From: Defluviitaleaceae bacterium
Lineage (GTDB): Bacteria; Bacillota; Clostridia; Lachnospirales; WQUN01
Length of the DNA: 15,130 nucleotides
Direction of reading: 5' to 3'
NCBI GenBank assembly: GCA_009783525.1
Contig: WRDG01000030.1
Location: 1 to 15,130 of the forward strand
Numbering within the stretch: the first letter of the stretch is position 1; each line of letters begins with the position of its first letter. Below are positions 6,474 to 13,632 of this stretch, one piece after another. The translations under genes and the position numbers were made by a program. The notes under the pieces were generated by a model that saw only the letters and a program-made list of their open reading frames with translations, made no database searches and was not told the origin of the DNA.

Positions 6474-6516
6474 AAAAAAACTCAAGCACTTCCGCGTTTA
6501 ATGCTTGAGTTTTTTT
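6474..6516. terminator. bidirectional intrinsic terminator directly at the predicted speD transcript start
   Basis: CTCAAGCA (6481-6488) pairs with TGCTTGAG (6502-6509) around a 13-base loop. Seven A lie before and seven T after, so both strands have a U-tract. The neighbouring genes diverge away from it, so neither needs a terminator here. It may cause early termination of the speD transcript, or act as a protective 5' hairpin. Confidence 0.8.
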
Positions 6517-6551
6517 ATACATAAAGGGAACCTCAATAAACCCAGCTGAGA

Positions 6552-6595
6552 CAATTTTTAATCCTTCGAATGAACCAACGAAGGATTAAGAATTG
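6552..6595. repeat. 17-bp stem-loop in the speD leader, part of a dispersed repeat
   Basis: The arms 6552-6568 and 6579-6595 pair over 17 positions with a single T-G wobble and a ten-base loop (AATGAACCAA). No T-run follows. The sequence leading into it (from 6526, including CTGAGAC and TTTTTA-TCCTTCG) has a diverged relative at 14149-14187, so it looks like a small mobile or dispersed element. Confidence 0.7.
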
Positions 6596-6604
6596 GACGA
6601 AAAG

Positions 6605-6631
6605 GAAGAAACACCGAAGGTGTTTCTGTGC
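6605..6631 (+). repeat. single copy of the small hairpin repeat, with a changed stem
   Basis: GAAACACC-GAA-GGTGTTTC (6608-6626) lies in the same context as the tandem array at 511-630: GAAGAAAC before and GTTTCTGTGCG after. Relative to the array, both stem arms changed together (ACTCC/GGAGT to ACACC/GGTGT) and the loop changed from TTC to GAA. Confidence 0.7.
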
Positions 6632-6733
6632 GCGGTGTTTATAGAAGTTCTTTATAAAATAAAGTTTAAAACAAGCGGACAGAGTTGGCTTACGTTTCAA
6701 ATGCGCCGCAAAAAATAAAACCGGGGTGATCGC

Positions 6734-7537
6734 GTGAACCAAAAACGAAAAATCTACGGATTTAACAACTTGACCAAATCGTTGAGTTTTAACATATACG
6801 ATATATGTTACGCGAAGAGCGAGCGCGCCCAAAAGGATTACATAGCTTATATCGACGAGCAGTATAATTCCGAGCGTCTCACCAAAATTCTTTTCGATGT
6901 GGCGGAAATGATAAACGCCACCGTTTTAAATGTGGCGAAGCAGGATTATGACCCGCAGGGCGCAAGCGTTGTCTTGCTCGTGAGCGAAAAATCGAAGCCG
7001 ATGGAAGAAGAGCATGCCAAATCGGGTTCATCGGATTCCGCTTTTGTGGCGCACTTGGACAAAAGCCACATCACGGTCCACACATATCCGGAATATCATC
7101 CCGAAAACACTGTGGTTACATTCCGCGTAGACATTGACGTTGCGACATGCGGCACGATCACCCCGTTAAAAACGCTCGACTATCTGATCGGCAGTTTCGA
7201 TTCTGACATCATCACGATGGATTACCGCGTGAGGGGTTTTACGCGCACGCTTGAGGGTAAAAAGCTGTACATTGACCACGCCATGACTTCGATCCAGGAT
7301 TACATTGACGAAAAAACATTAAAAAAATATGACGCCATCGACATCAACATGTACCAGGCAAACATTTTTCATACAAAAATGCTTATAAAAGAAATTGATT
7401 TGCAAAATTATCTGTTTAATACGGATGTTTACGAACTCCCGCCAAAAAACAGGCTGACCATAACGGACAGCCTTCGCCGCGAAATGATCGAAATATTCAG
7501 CGGCATTAACGTATACGACAACGCTGGGGCAGTATAG
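6734..7537 (+). CDS. speD: S-adenosylmethionine decarboxylase proenzyme (class 1A, SpeD)
   Basis: The 267-residue protein makes decarboxylated AdoMet, the aminopropyl donor for spermidine. It matches the long Escherichia coli-type family (about 264 residues). The self-cleavage site lies in AHLDKSHITVHTYPEYHPE; cleavage before Ser111 would generate the pyruvoyl cofactor, and His112 follows. The conserved catalytic cysteine lies in DVATCGTITP (Cys139). The start is GTG 6734, supported by GGGGTGATC five bases upstream; no nearer ATG fits. It is the first gene of the polyamine cluster, 70 bp before the arginine decarboxylase. Its leader is about 250 bp long with a consensus promoter, an immediate terminator and two further hairpins, suggesting regulated expression. 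Confidence 0.95.
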   Translation: MNQKRKIYGFNNLTKSLSFNIYDICYAKSERAQKDYIAYIDEQYNSERLTKILFDVAEMINATVLNVAKQDYDPQGASVVLLVSEKSKPMEEEHAKSGSSDSAFVAHLDKSHITVHTYPEYHPENTVVTFRVDIDVATCGTITPLKTLDYLIGSFDSDIITMDYRVRGFTRTLEGKKLYIDHAMTSIQDYIDEKTLKKYDAIDINMYQANIFHTKMLIKEIDLQNYLFNTDVYELPPKNRLTITDSLRREMIEIFSGINVYDNAGAV

Positions 7538-7569
7538 GGGTTCTCTAAAGTAAAAAAGATTCGGAAAGG

Positions 7570-7600
7570 CGCGGGCGTTTTTTTTACGCGGCGCGAATGG
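7570..7600 (+). promoter_or_regulatory. CGCG-clamped hairpin leader of speA
   Basis: CGCG (7570-7573) pairs with CGCG (7592-7595), and inside it GCGT (7575-7578) pairs with ACGC (7586-7589) around a T7 loop. GAATGG and TAAAA follow, leading to ATG 7608. The plan matches the leaders at 734-770 and 10776-11119. The SD is weak here compared with those two, so translation may depend on the structure or on coupling. Confidence 0.45.
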
Positions 7601-7607
7601 TAAAAAA

Positions 7608-9050
7608 ATGAGCGGCCAAAACCGCGCGCCGATACACGAGGCGCTCGTAAGGTTCAAACATATGCGGATTGTGCCGTTCGACGTGCCCGGACACAAACGC
7701 GGCAAGGGCAACCCGGAGCTTCGTGACTTTTTGGGCGAACGCTGCATGAGCATCGACGTAAATTCGATGAAGCCGCTCGACAACCTGTGCCACCCCGTCT
7801 CGATAATAAAAGAAGCGGAAAGCTTGGCCGCCGACGCGTTCGGCGCTTGCCGGGCTTTTTTTATTGTCGGCGGCACCACGGCGGCCGTGCAGGCGATGAT
7901 ACTTACAGCCTGCAAAGAAAACGATAAAATCATTTTGCCGCGCAACGTGCACCGGAGCGTGATAAACGCGTTAATTTTGTGCGGCGCCGCGCCGGTTTAT
8001 TTGAACCCGGGCGTCGATGCGTCGCTCGGCATTGCGCTCGGAACCGAGCTTGCCGACATCAGGCGCGCCGTTGACGAAAATCCGGACGCCAAGGCGATAT
8101 TGATCAACAACCCCACATACTACGGAATATGTTCAAATTTGCGTGCAATCGCAGAATTGGCTCACGGGCGCGGCATGATGCTCCTGACCGACGAAGCGCA
8201 CGGCACGCATTTTTATTTCGGCGAGGGCATGCCGTTGTCCGGCATGGCCGCGGGTGCGGACATGTCCGCAGTAAGCATGCACAAGTCGGGCGGATCGCTC
8301 ACGCAGAGCTCGTTTTTGCTGCTCGGGCCTGAGGCTAACGCCGGATACGCCAGACAAATCGTCAACCTCACGCAGACGACAAGCGGTTCATATCTGCTCC
8401 TGTCGAGTTTGGATCTTTCGCGCAAAAATATGGCTATCAACGGAAAAGAAATTTTTAAGCGCGTGACCGGGCTCGCCGGCTATGCCCGCGACGAGATCAA
8501 CCGGATAGGCGACTATTACGCTTTTTCGCGCGAGCTGATAAACGGCGGCTCATTTTTCGATTTCGATGAAACGAAGCTTTCGGTGCATACGCTCGAGCTC
8601 GGCCTTTCCGGCATTGAGGTTTACGACCTGCTGCGGGACGAATACGACATACAGGTCGAATTCGGTGACATCGGAAATTTGCTGGCGTATGTTTCGATCG
8701 GCGACCGCAGGCAGGATTTGGAACGGCTCATAAGCGCGTTTGCCGAAATAAGGCGGCGGTTTAAGCGCGACAAGACAGGCATGCTCACGCAGGAATACAT
8801 CGCCCCCGACGTTGTCGTCATGCCGAAGGCCGCGTTTTACGCGGAAAAAAAATCGGTGGCCATACCCGAAAGCGAAGGGTACATATGCGGCGAATTTGTC
8901 ATGTGCTATCCGCCGGGCATACCCATACTCGCGCCGGGCGAACGCATCACAAAGGACATCGTGGACTACATATGCTACGCAAAAGAGAGGGGCTGCTTCA
9001 TGACCGGCCCCGAAGATATGGAAATTGAAAATATAAACGTGCTGAGGTAA
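7608..9050 (+). CDS. speA: biosynthetic arginine decarboxylase (aspartate aminotransferase-fold Orn/Lys/Arg decarboxylase)
   Basis: The 480-residue PLP enzyme belongs to the Orn/Lys/Arg decarboxylase family of the compact Bacillus SpeA type. Visible motifs are FDVPGHKRGKG near the N-terminus (25-34), DEAHG (195-199) for PLP nitrogen and ring contacts, and SMHKSGGSLTQSS with Lys226 as the probable Schiff-base lysine. The C-terminal domain carries CYPPGIPILAPGERI, typical of the family. Arginine specificity is inferred from the agmatinase two genes downstream; an ornithine or lysine decarboxylase would make the agmatinase pointless. It gives agmatine in the cytoplasm. It follows speD by 70 bp and precedes speE by 10 bp, so co-transcription is likely. 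Confidence 0.9.
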   Translation: MSGQNRAPIHEALVRFKHMRIVPFDVPGHKRGKGNPELRDFLGERCMSIDVNSMKPLDNLCHPVSIIKEAESLAADAFGACRAFFIVGGTTAAVQAMILTACKENDKIILPRNVHRSVINALILCGAAPVYLNPGVDASLGIALGTELADIRRAVDENPDAKAILINNPTYYGICSNLRAIAELAHGRGMMLLTDEAHGTHFYFGEGMPLSGMAAGADMSAVSMHKSGGSLTQSSFLLLGPEANAGYARQIVNLTQTTSGSYLLLSSLDLSRKNMAINGKEIFKRVTGLAGYARDEINRIGDYYAFSRELINGGSFFDFDETKLSVHTLELGLSGIEVYDLLRDEYDIQVEFGDIGNLLAYVSIGDRRQDLERLISAFAEIRRRFKRDKTGMLTQEYIAPDVVVMPKAAFYAEKKSVAIPESEGYICGEFVMCYPPGIPILAPGERITKDIVDYICYAKERGCFMTGPEDMEIENINVLR

Positions 9051-9060
9051 GAGGTGGAAA

Positions 9061-9912
9061 ATGCAGTTATGGTATTCGGAGCGCCACACGGCGCAGGTAG
9101 AGTTTTCAATTAAGGTAGACCGCCAGCTTTACAGCGGACAAAGCGAGTTCCAGCGCATCGATGTGTTCGACTCAAAGGAGTTCGGGCGTTTTTTAACGCT
9201 CGACGGGTATATGATGCTGACGGAAAAAGACGAGTTCATCTATCACGAGATGATGGTGCATGTGCCGATGGCGGTGCAGCTCGACGCCGAACGGGTGCTT
9301 GTCATAGGCGCGGGCGACGGCGGGGTGATACGCGAGCTCGTGCGCTACCCCGGCATAAAAAGCATTGACTTAGTTGAAATCGACGAGCTTGTCGTTGAGG
9401 TTTGCAAAAAATATCTGCCGCAGACCGCGTGCCGCATGGACGACGAACGGCTGAAGGTTTATTTCGAAGACGGCCTGAAATATATCCGCCGCTGCGAGAA
9501 CGAATACGATTTGATCATCGTAGACTCGACTGATCCGTTCGGGCCGGGCGAGGGACTTTTCACCAAAGAATTTTACGGCAACTGCTATAAGGCCCTTACC
9601 GATAAAGGCGTCATGGTCAACCAGCACGAAAGCCCGTTTTACGCGGACGACGCGCAGGCGATGCAGCGCACCCACAAGCGCATTGTCGAATCGTTTCAAA
9701 TCGGAAAGGTGTACCAGGCGCATATACCTTCGTATCCGTCCGGGCATTGGCTGTTCGGTTTCGCGTCAAAGGAGCTGCACCCGCTCCGCGATCTTAACGC
9801 CGTCAAATGGAACGCGCTCGGCATGAAAATGAAATACTACAACACGCGTTTGCATGTGGGAGCGTTCGCTCTGCCCACATACGTCGAGGAGCTGCTGCGG
9901 GATGTTGAATAA
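9061..9912 (+). CDS. speE: spermidine synthase (polyamine aminopropyltransferase)
   Basis: The 283-residue protein transfers the aminopropyl group from decarboxylated AdoMet to putrescine. Family landmarks are YHEMMVHVP (61-69), the AdoMet-binding GAGDGG (83-88), the acidic end of the next strand in DLVEID, and VDSTDPFGPGEGLFT with Asp155 and Asp158 at the catalytic site. QHESPFY and YPSGHWLFGFASK resemble Firmicutes spermidine synthases. ATG 9061 is preceded by AGAGGTGG at good spacing. Its last codons overlap the start of speB by 11 bases, pointing to translational coupling. Together with SpeD it forms the classical spermidine route. Confidence 0.95.
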   Translation: MQLWYSERHTAQVEFSIKVDRQLYSGQSEFQRIDVFDSKEFGRFLTLDGYMMLTEKDEFIYHEMMVHVPMAVQLDAERVLVIGAGDGGVIRELVRYPGIKSIDLVEIDELVVEVCKKYLPQTACRMDDERLKVYFEDGLKYIRRCENEYDLIIVDSTDPFGPGEGLFTKEFYGNCYKALTDKGVMVNQHESPFYADDAQAMQRTHKRIVESFQIGKVYQAHIPSYPSGHWLFGFASKELHPLRDLNAVKWNALGMKMKYYNTRLHVGAFALPTYVEELLRDVE

Positions 9913-10756
9913 AAAAACGCTGACGGATTTTTTTTTGGGCTGCGGCGCGCCGTACGAAACAGCCGATTGGGTGCTGTTCGGCGCGCCGTTTGATTCGACC
10001 GCGAGCAACCGTCCCGGGGCGCGGTTCGCGCCTAAAGCGGTACGGATCGAATCGAACGGCATCGAAACATACAGCCCGCGCCAAAACCGCGACATGGAAG
10101 AGACAAATATTTTCGACGGCGGCGACCTGGAACTGTGCATAGGCGACGCGAGCGTCGCTCTCTGGCAAATCGAAGACGCCGTAAAAAATATATTGAACGA
10201 TTCAAAACGCTTCGCGATGATAGGCGGCGAGCATTTGGTCACGCTTGCGGCGGTGCGCGCACTGCAGGGGCTGCACCCCGGCCTGCGCGTTCTGCATTTT
10301 GACGCGCACGCCGACCTGCGCGACAAATACCTCGGCGCGAAGCTGTCGCACGCAACGGTAATGCGCCGCGTTTGGGAAATTTTGGGCGACGGAAGCATTT
10401 GGCAGTTCGGGATCCGTTCAGGCGAAAAAAGCGAATTTGTTTGGGCGTCGGAGCATACTTCAATGCAGATTTTTAACCTCGACGGACTGCAAAAAACAGC
10501 CGCTTCATTTAAAGACAAGCCGGTCTACCTCACGCTCGACCTCGACGTGCTTGACCCGTCCGTTATGCCGGGCACGGGCACGCCCGAAGCGGGCGGTATT
10601 TTTTTTAACGAGCTGCTCGACGCCTTGCAGTCGATGCCGAAAATGAATATCGTGGGTTTCGACATGGTCGAGCTTTCGCCGCCGTGCGACACGAGCGGGG
10701 CGTCAACCGCAGCCGCGTGCAAGCTGCTGCGCGAAATGCTTTTGATGTTTGCATAA
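9902..10756 (+). CDS. speB: agmatinase (ureohydrolase family)
   Basis: The 284-residue binuclear-manganese enzyme hydrolyses agmatine to putrescine and urea. The metal ligands of the arginase/agmatinase family are in place: GGEH (His111), DAHAD (Asp134, His136, Asp138) and TLDLDVLDPS (Asp213, Asp215), followed by PGTGTPEAGG. I start at ATG 9902, inside the end of speE, because it gives the usual family N-terminus and has GAGGAG ten bases upstream; the frame is open further upstream, but that part is speE sequence out of frame. It links arginine decarboxylase to putrescine. The next gene in the cluster is 370 bp away, separated by two foldback elements. Confidence 0.93.
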   Translation: MLNKKTLTDFFLGCGAPYETADWVLFGAPFDSTASNRPGARFAPKAVRIESNGIETYSPRQNRDMEETNIFDGGDLELCIGDASVALWQIEDAVKNILNDSKRFAMIGGEHLVTLAAVRALQGLHPGLRVLHFDAHADLRDKYLGAKLSHATVMRRVWEILGDGSIWQFGIRSGEKSEFVWASEHTSMQIFNLDGLQKTAASFKDKPVYLTLDLDVLDPSVMPGTGTPEAGGIFFNELLDALQSMPKMNIVGFDMVELSPPCDTSGASTAAACKLLREMLLMFA

Positions 10757-10796
10757 AAAAAAATACATAGAAAGGCGCGGGCGTTTTTAATTTGTG

Positions 10797-10939
10797 TTCG
10801 ATGATTAACTGCAAACCACCGATTTTGTACTTCGAAAAATTCTTCAAAATTTTTCTAAAGAAAAATTCCTTAAAATTTTTCTAAAGAAAAATTCTAAATG
10901 CCGGAATTTTCCTCGCACAAAATCGAGTTAATCATCGAA
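10797..10939. mobile_element. foldback/MITE-like element, copy A
   Basis: This is a 143-bp element with perfect 14-bp terminal inverted repeats, TTCGATGATTAACT and AGTTAATCATCGAA. A second inverted pair lies inside (CGATTTTGT near the left end, ACAAAATCG near the right). The centre carries two tandem copies of an AATTTTTC-TAAA-GAAAAATT hairpin. It has no coding capacity of its own and is about 97% identical by eye to copy B, which starts a few bases later in the same orientation. Confidence 0.85.
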
Positions 10940-10945
10940 TACTTT

Positions 10946-11094
10946 AGCATTCGATGATTAACTGCAACCACCGATTTTGTACTTCGAAAAATTCTTCAAA
11001 ATTTTTCTAAAGAAAAATTCCTAAAATTTTTCTAAAGAAAAATTCTAAATGCCGGAATTTTCCTCGCACAAAATCGAGTTAATCATCGAATGCT
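10946..11094. mobile_element. foldback/MITE-like element, copy B
   Basis: This is a 149-bp element with perfect 18-bp terminal inverted repeats, AGCATTCGATGATTAACT (10946-10963) and AGTTAATCATCGAATGCT (11077-11094). The inside matches copy A apart from a few one-base indels, including the same pair of small hairpins. Copies A and B form a direct tandem separated by about six bases. An ATG at 11049 inside the element is in frame with the following gene but is an accident of insertion. The absence of a transposase in the window suggests movement in trans. Confidence 0.85.
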
Positions 11095-11126
11095 TTACAG
11101 CTAAAAACGGCGCGGAGGGTAAAAAA

Positions 11127-12326
11127 ATGGGAAAGGCGTTGATAATCGGCTGCGGAGGCGTCGCGTCGGTTACGATACACAAATGCTGCCAAAACAGCGA
11201 AGTCTTTAGCGAGATTTGCATAGCAAGCAGGACGATAGAAAAATGCGACGCGCTAAAGGAAAAACTCGGCGGCGGAAAAACTAAAATAACTACGGCAAAA
11301 GTGGACGCGGACAACACGGGTGAGCTGATAAATTTGATAAACAGCGTCAGGCCCGACGCCGTAGTCCATCTTGCGCTGCCGTATCAGGATCTGGCCATAA
11401 TGGAGGCGTGCCTTGCGACGCGCACGCACTATATCGACACGGCAAATTACGAGCCGCGCGACGAGGCGAAGTTCGAATATAAGCTTCAATGGGCGTACCG
11501 CGAAAAATTTAAAGCCGCCGGCATAACCGCGCTGCTCGGCTGCGGGTTCGACCCGGGCGTGACGGGCGTGTTTTCCGCCCATGCGCTAAAGCATCAATTC
11601 GACGAAATAAATTTCATTGACATATTGGACTGCAACGGCGGAGACCACGGCTATCCGTTCGCCACAAACTTCAACCCGGAAATAAATATCCGCGAAGTGA
11701 CGGCAAAGGGCAGCTATTGGGAAAACGGCGGATGGGTCGAAACAGAGCCGATGGAAATTAAACGCCGGTACGATTTTGACGGGGTTGGCGAAAAGGACAT
11801 GTACCTGCTTCACCACGAAGAGCTGGAGTCGCTCGCAAAAAATATTCCCGGCATAAAACGGATCCGTTTTTTCATGACGTTCGGCCAAAGCTACCTCACG
11901 CATTTAAAATGCCTTCAAAACGTGGGCATGACATCCATCACGCCAATCGATTTTGAAGGCCGGCAAATAATCCCGATCCAATTTTTAAAAGCGGTGCTGC
12001 CCGACCCGGCGAGCCTCGGCCCGCGCACGGTCGGCAAGACGAACATCGGCTGCATATTCCGCGGCGTAAAAGACGGCCGGGAGAAAAAATATTATGTCTA
12101 CAACGTGTGCGACCATCAGGATTGCTACCGTGAAGTGGGTTCGCAGGCTATTTCTTACACGACGGGCGTGCCCGCAATGATAGGCGCGATGCTCGTGATA
12201 AACGGCAAATGGCGAAAACCCGGCGTGTACAACGTCGAAGAGTTTGATCCCGACCCGTTTATGGAAGCGCTTAATATTTGGGGGCTGCCGTGGACCGAGT
12301 GTTTCGACCCTGCCTTGGTTGAATAA
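11127..12326 (+). CDS. carboxynorspermidine/carboxyspermidine dehydrogenase (saccharopine dehydrogenase-like)
   Basis: The 399-residue NAD(P)H-dependent enzyme joins aspartate beta-semialdehyde to putrescine (or diaminopropane) and reduces the imine, giving carboxyspermidine. The N-terminus is a Rossmann fold: ALIIGCGGVASV with GxGGVA at 8-13. SRTIEKCDAL follows the second strand and VRPDAVVHLALPYQD is typical of the LYS1/LYS9-like family. LLGCGFDPGVTGVFSAHAL and the C-terminal GKTNIGCIFRGVKDG also fit this family. ATG 11127 is chosen over the in-frame ATG 11049 because GGAGGG lies eight bases upstream, and the longer N-terminus is foldback-element sequence. The decarboxylase gene follows two bases after the stop, which strongly supports the carboxyspermidine role over lysine metabolism. 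Confidence 0.92.
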   Translation: MGKALIIGCGGVASVTIHKCCQNSEVFSEICIASRTIEKCDALKEKLGGGKTKITTAKVDADNTGELINLINSVRPDAVVHLALPYQDLAIMEACLATRTHYIDTANYEPRDEAKFEYKLQWAYREKFKAAGITALLGCGFDPGVTGVFSAHALKHQFDEINFIDILDCNGGDHGYPFATNFNPEINIREVTAKGSYWENGGWVETEPMEIKRRYDFDGVGEKDMYLLHHEELESLAKNIPGIKRIRFFMTFGQSYLTHLKCLQNVGMTSITPIDFEGRQIIPIQFLKAVLPDPASLGPRTVGKTNIGCIFRGVKDGREKKYYVYNVCDHQDCYREVGSQAISYTTGVPAMIGAMLVINGKWRKPGVYNVEEFDPDPFMEALNIWGLPWTECFDPALVE

Positions 12327-12328
12327 AA

Positions 12329-13507
12329 ATGACGGACAGTCAAGCAGAAAGCCGCGTTTATGAAACATTACTGTTTGAACAGACAGCGGACGGAGCAAAA
12401 ACGGAAACGCCGTTTTACATTACAGACGAGGCGCGTCTAACAAAAAATCTCGAGATACTGCGGGATGTTTCCGTCCGGGCCGGATGCAAAATATTGCTGG
12501 CGCAAAAAGCGTTTTCGATGTACGCGCTTTACCCGCTGATCGGGCGGTACCTGCACGGCACGGCGGCGAGCGGCCCGTACGAAGCGCGGCTCGGGTACGA
12601 GGAGATGTGCGGCGAGGTGCATGTCTTCTCGCCCGCGTACGACGAAAAATATTTCGGCGAAATATGCAAATACTGCACCCACATAATTTTCAACTCGTTT
12701 TCGCAATGGAAAAAATATAAAGATTCCGCGCTCGCCGCGGGCGCGAGCTGCGGCCTGCGAATAAACCCGGAACATTCGACGGGCAGCCACGCCGTTTACG
12801 ACCCGTGCGCGCCCGGCTCGCGCCTCGGCGTAACGGAAAAAAATTTTACACCCGAATTACTTGAGGGGATCGAGGGCCTGCACTTCCACACGCTGTGCGA
12901 GCAAAACGCCGACGCATTAGCGGAAACGCTCGACGCCGCCGAAAAAAAATTCGGGCGGCACATGCGCGGGATGAAATGGATCAACATGGGCGGCGGCCAT
13001 CATATTACCCGCGATGATTACGACACGGGCTTGCTCATCGATTGCGTGAAGCGCGTAAAAAAATCTTACGGCTTGGAAGTTTATCTCGAGCCCGGCGAAG
13101 CCGTCGTTTTAAACGCCGGATTTTTTGTCGCCTCCGTATTGGATGTTGTCGAAAACGAAATGTCTGTCGCAATCCTCGACGCATCGGCGGCCTGCCACAT
13201 GCCAGACGTTTTGGAAATGCCCTACCGCCCGGTAATTATAGGAGCGGGCGGGCCCGGCGAAAAAAAATACACGTACAGATTGGCGGGGCCCACCTGCCTC
13301 GCGGGCGACGTGATCGGCGACTACTCGTTTGACGCGCCGCTTGAAGCAGGCGTAAAAATTATTTTTAACGACATGGCGCACTACACGATGGTCAAGAACA
13401 ACACATTTAACGGGACTCCGCTTCCCGCGTCATTAATAAAACGTGCCGGCGGCAAAATCGAAACGGTAAAACAGTTCGGATACGAAGATTTTAAACGGCG
13501 GGTATAA
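12329..13507 (+). CDS. nspC: carboxynorspermidine/carboxyspermidine decarboxylase
   Basis: The 392-residue PLP enzyme of the alanine-racemase fold (group IV decarboxylases) removes the carboxyl group from carboxyspermidine to give spermidine. The Schiff-base lysine is probably Lys60 in ILLAQKAFSMY. Further landmarks are GLHFHTLCEQ, the glycine-rich phosphate loop NMGGGHHITRDDYD, YLEPGEAVVLNAGF and GPTCLAGDVIGDY near the C-terminus, whose cysteine corresponds to the active-site cysteine of this fold. It starts two bases after the dehydrogenase stop with little SD of its own, so translational coupling is likely. The preferred substrate (carboxyspermidine or carboxynorspermidine) cannot be read from sequence; putrescine supply by SpeA and SpeB favours carboxyspermidine. 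Confidence 0.92.
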   Translation: MTDSQAESRVYETLLFEQTADGAKTETPFYITDEARLTKNLEILRDVSVRAGCKILLAQKAFSMYALYPLIGRYLHGTAASGPYEARLGYEEMCGEVHVFSPAYDEKYFGEICKYCTHIIFNSFSQWKKYKDSALAAGASCGLRINPEHSTGSHAVYDPCAPGSRLGVTEKNFTPELLEGIEGLHFHTLCEQNADALAETLDAAEKKFGRHMRGMKWINMGGGHHITRDDYDTGLLIDCVKRVKKSYGLEVYLEPGEAVVLNAGFFVASVLDVVENEMSVAILDASAACHMPDVLEMPYRPVIIGAGGPGEKKYTYRLAGPTCLAGDVIGDYSFDAPLEAGVKIIFNDMAHYTMVKNNTFNGTPLPASLIKRAGGKIETVKQFGYEDFKRRV

Positions 13508-13542
13508 GCAGCCGAAACCGTCCTCTTCATGAACGAAGCAGC

Positions 13543-13632
13543 GTAATCGAATACGGCAAGCCGCAGGACATAATGGACAACCCCTCCGTCGAGAGGATGA
13601 AGAAATTTTTGGAAGGGTATACGGGGGTGTGA
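13543..13632 (+). pseudogene. C-terminal remnant of an ABC transporter ATPase (polar amino-acid type)
   Basis: A 29-codon stretch ends at TGA 13630-13632 and reads VIEYGKPQDIMDNPSVERMK then KFLEGY. This matches the end of GlnQ/HisP-type ATPases ('..G.IvE.G.P.eif.nP..eRtk.FL..'). The frame stays open back to the decarboxylase stop, but the residues there (SSRNRPLHERSS) do not continue the family. The rest of the transporter is gone. It appears that a deletion joined its tail to the end of the polyamine cluster. Confidence 0.6.

Larger units (their letters stand above)
10776..11119 (+). promoter_or_regulatory. CGCG-clamped leader of the carboxyspermidine dehydrogenase gene, split by foldback elements
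   Basis: The left arm, CGCG then CGTTTTT (10776-10779 and 10782-10788), is complementary to the right arm, AAAAACG then CGCG (11103-11109 and 11111-11114). GGAGGG (11114-11119) is the SD. The opening AAAGGCGCGGGCGTTTTT is the same as in the speA leader. About 300 bp, including two foldback elements, sit where the loop should be. Confidence 0.45.

Noticed and set aside
6541..6590. TPP riboswitch, suggested by CTGAGA followed by GAACC-like bases before speD
   Set aside because: The remaining conserved TPP blocks are absent, and the 17-bp stem-loop explains the region; a diverged copy of its flank occurs elsewhere.
11049..11126. Longer N-terminus for the carboxyspermidine dehydrogenase from ATG 11049
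   Set aside because: Those codons are foldback-element sequence without an RBS; GGAGGG before ATG 11127 gives the normal Rossmann start.
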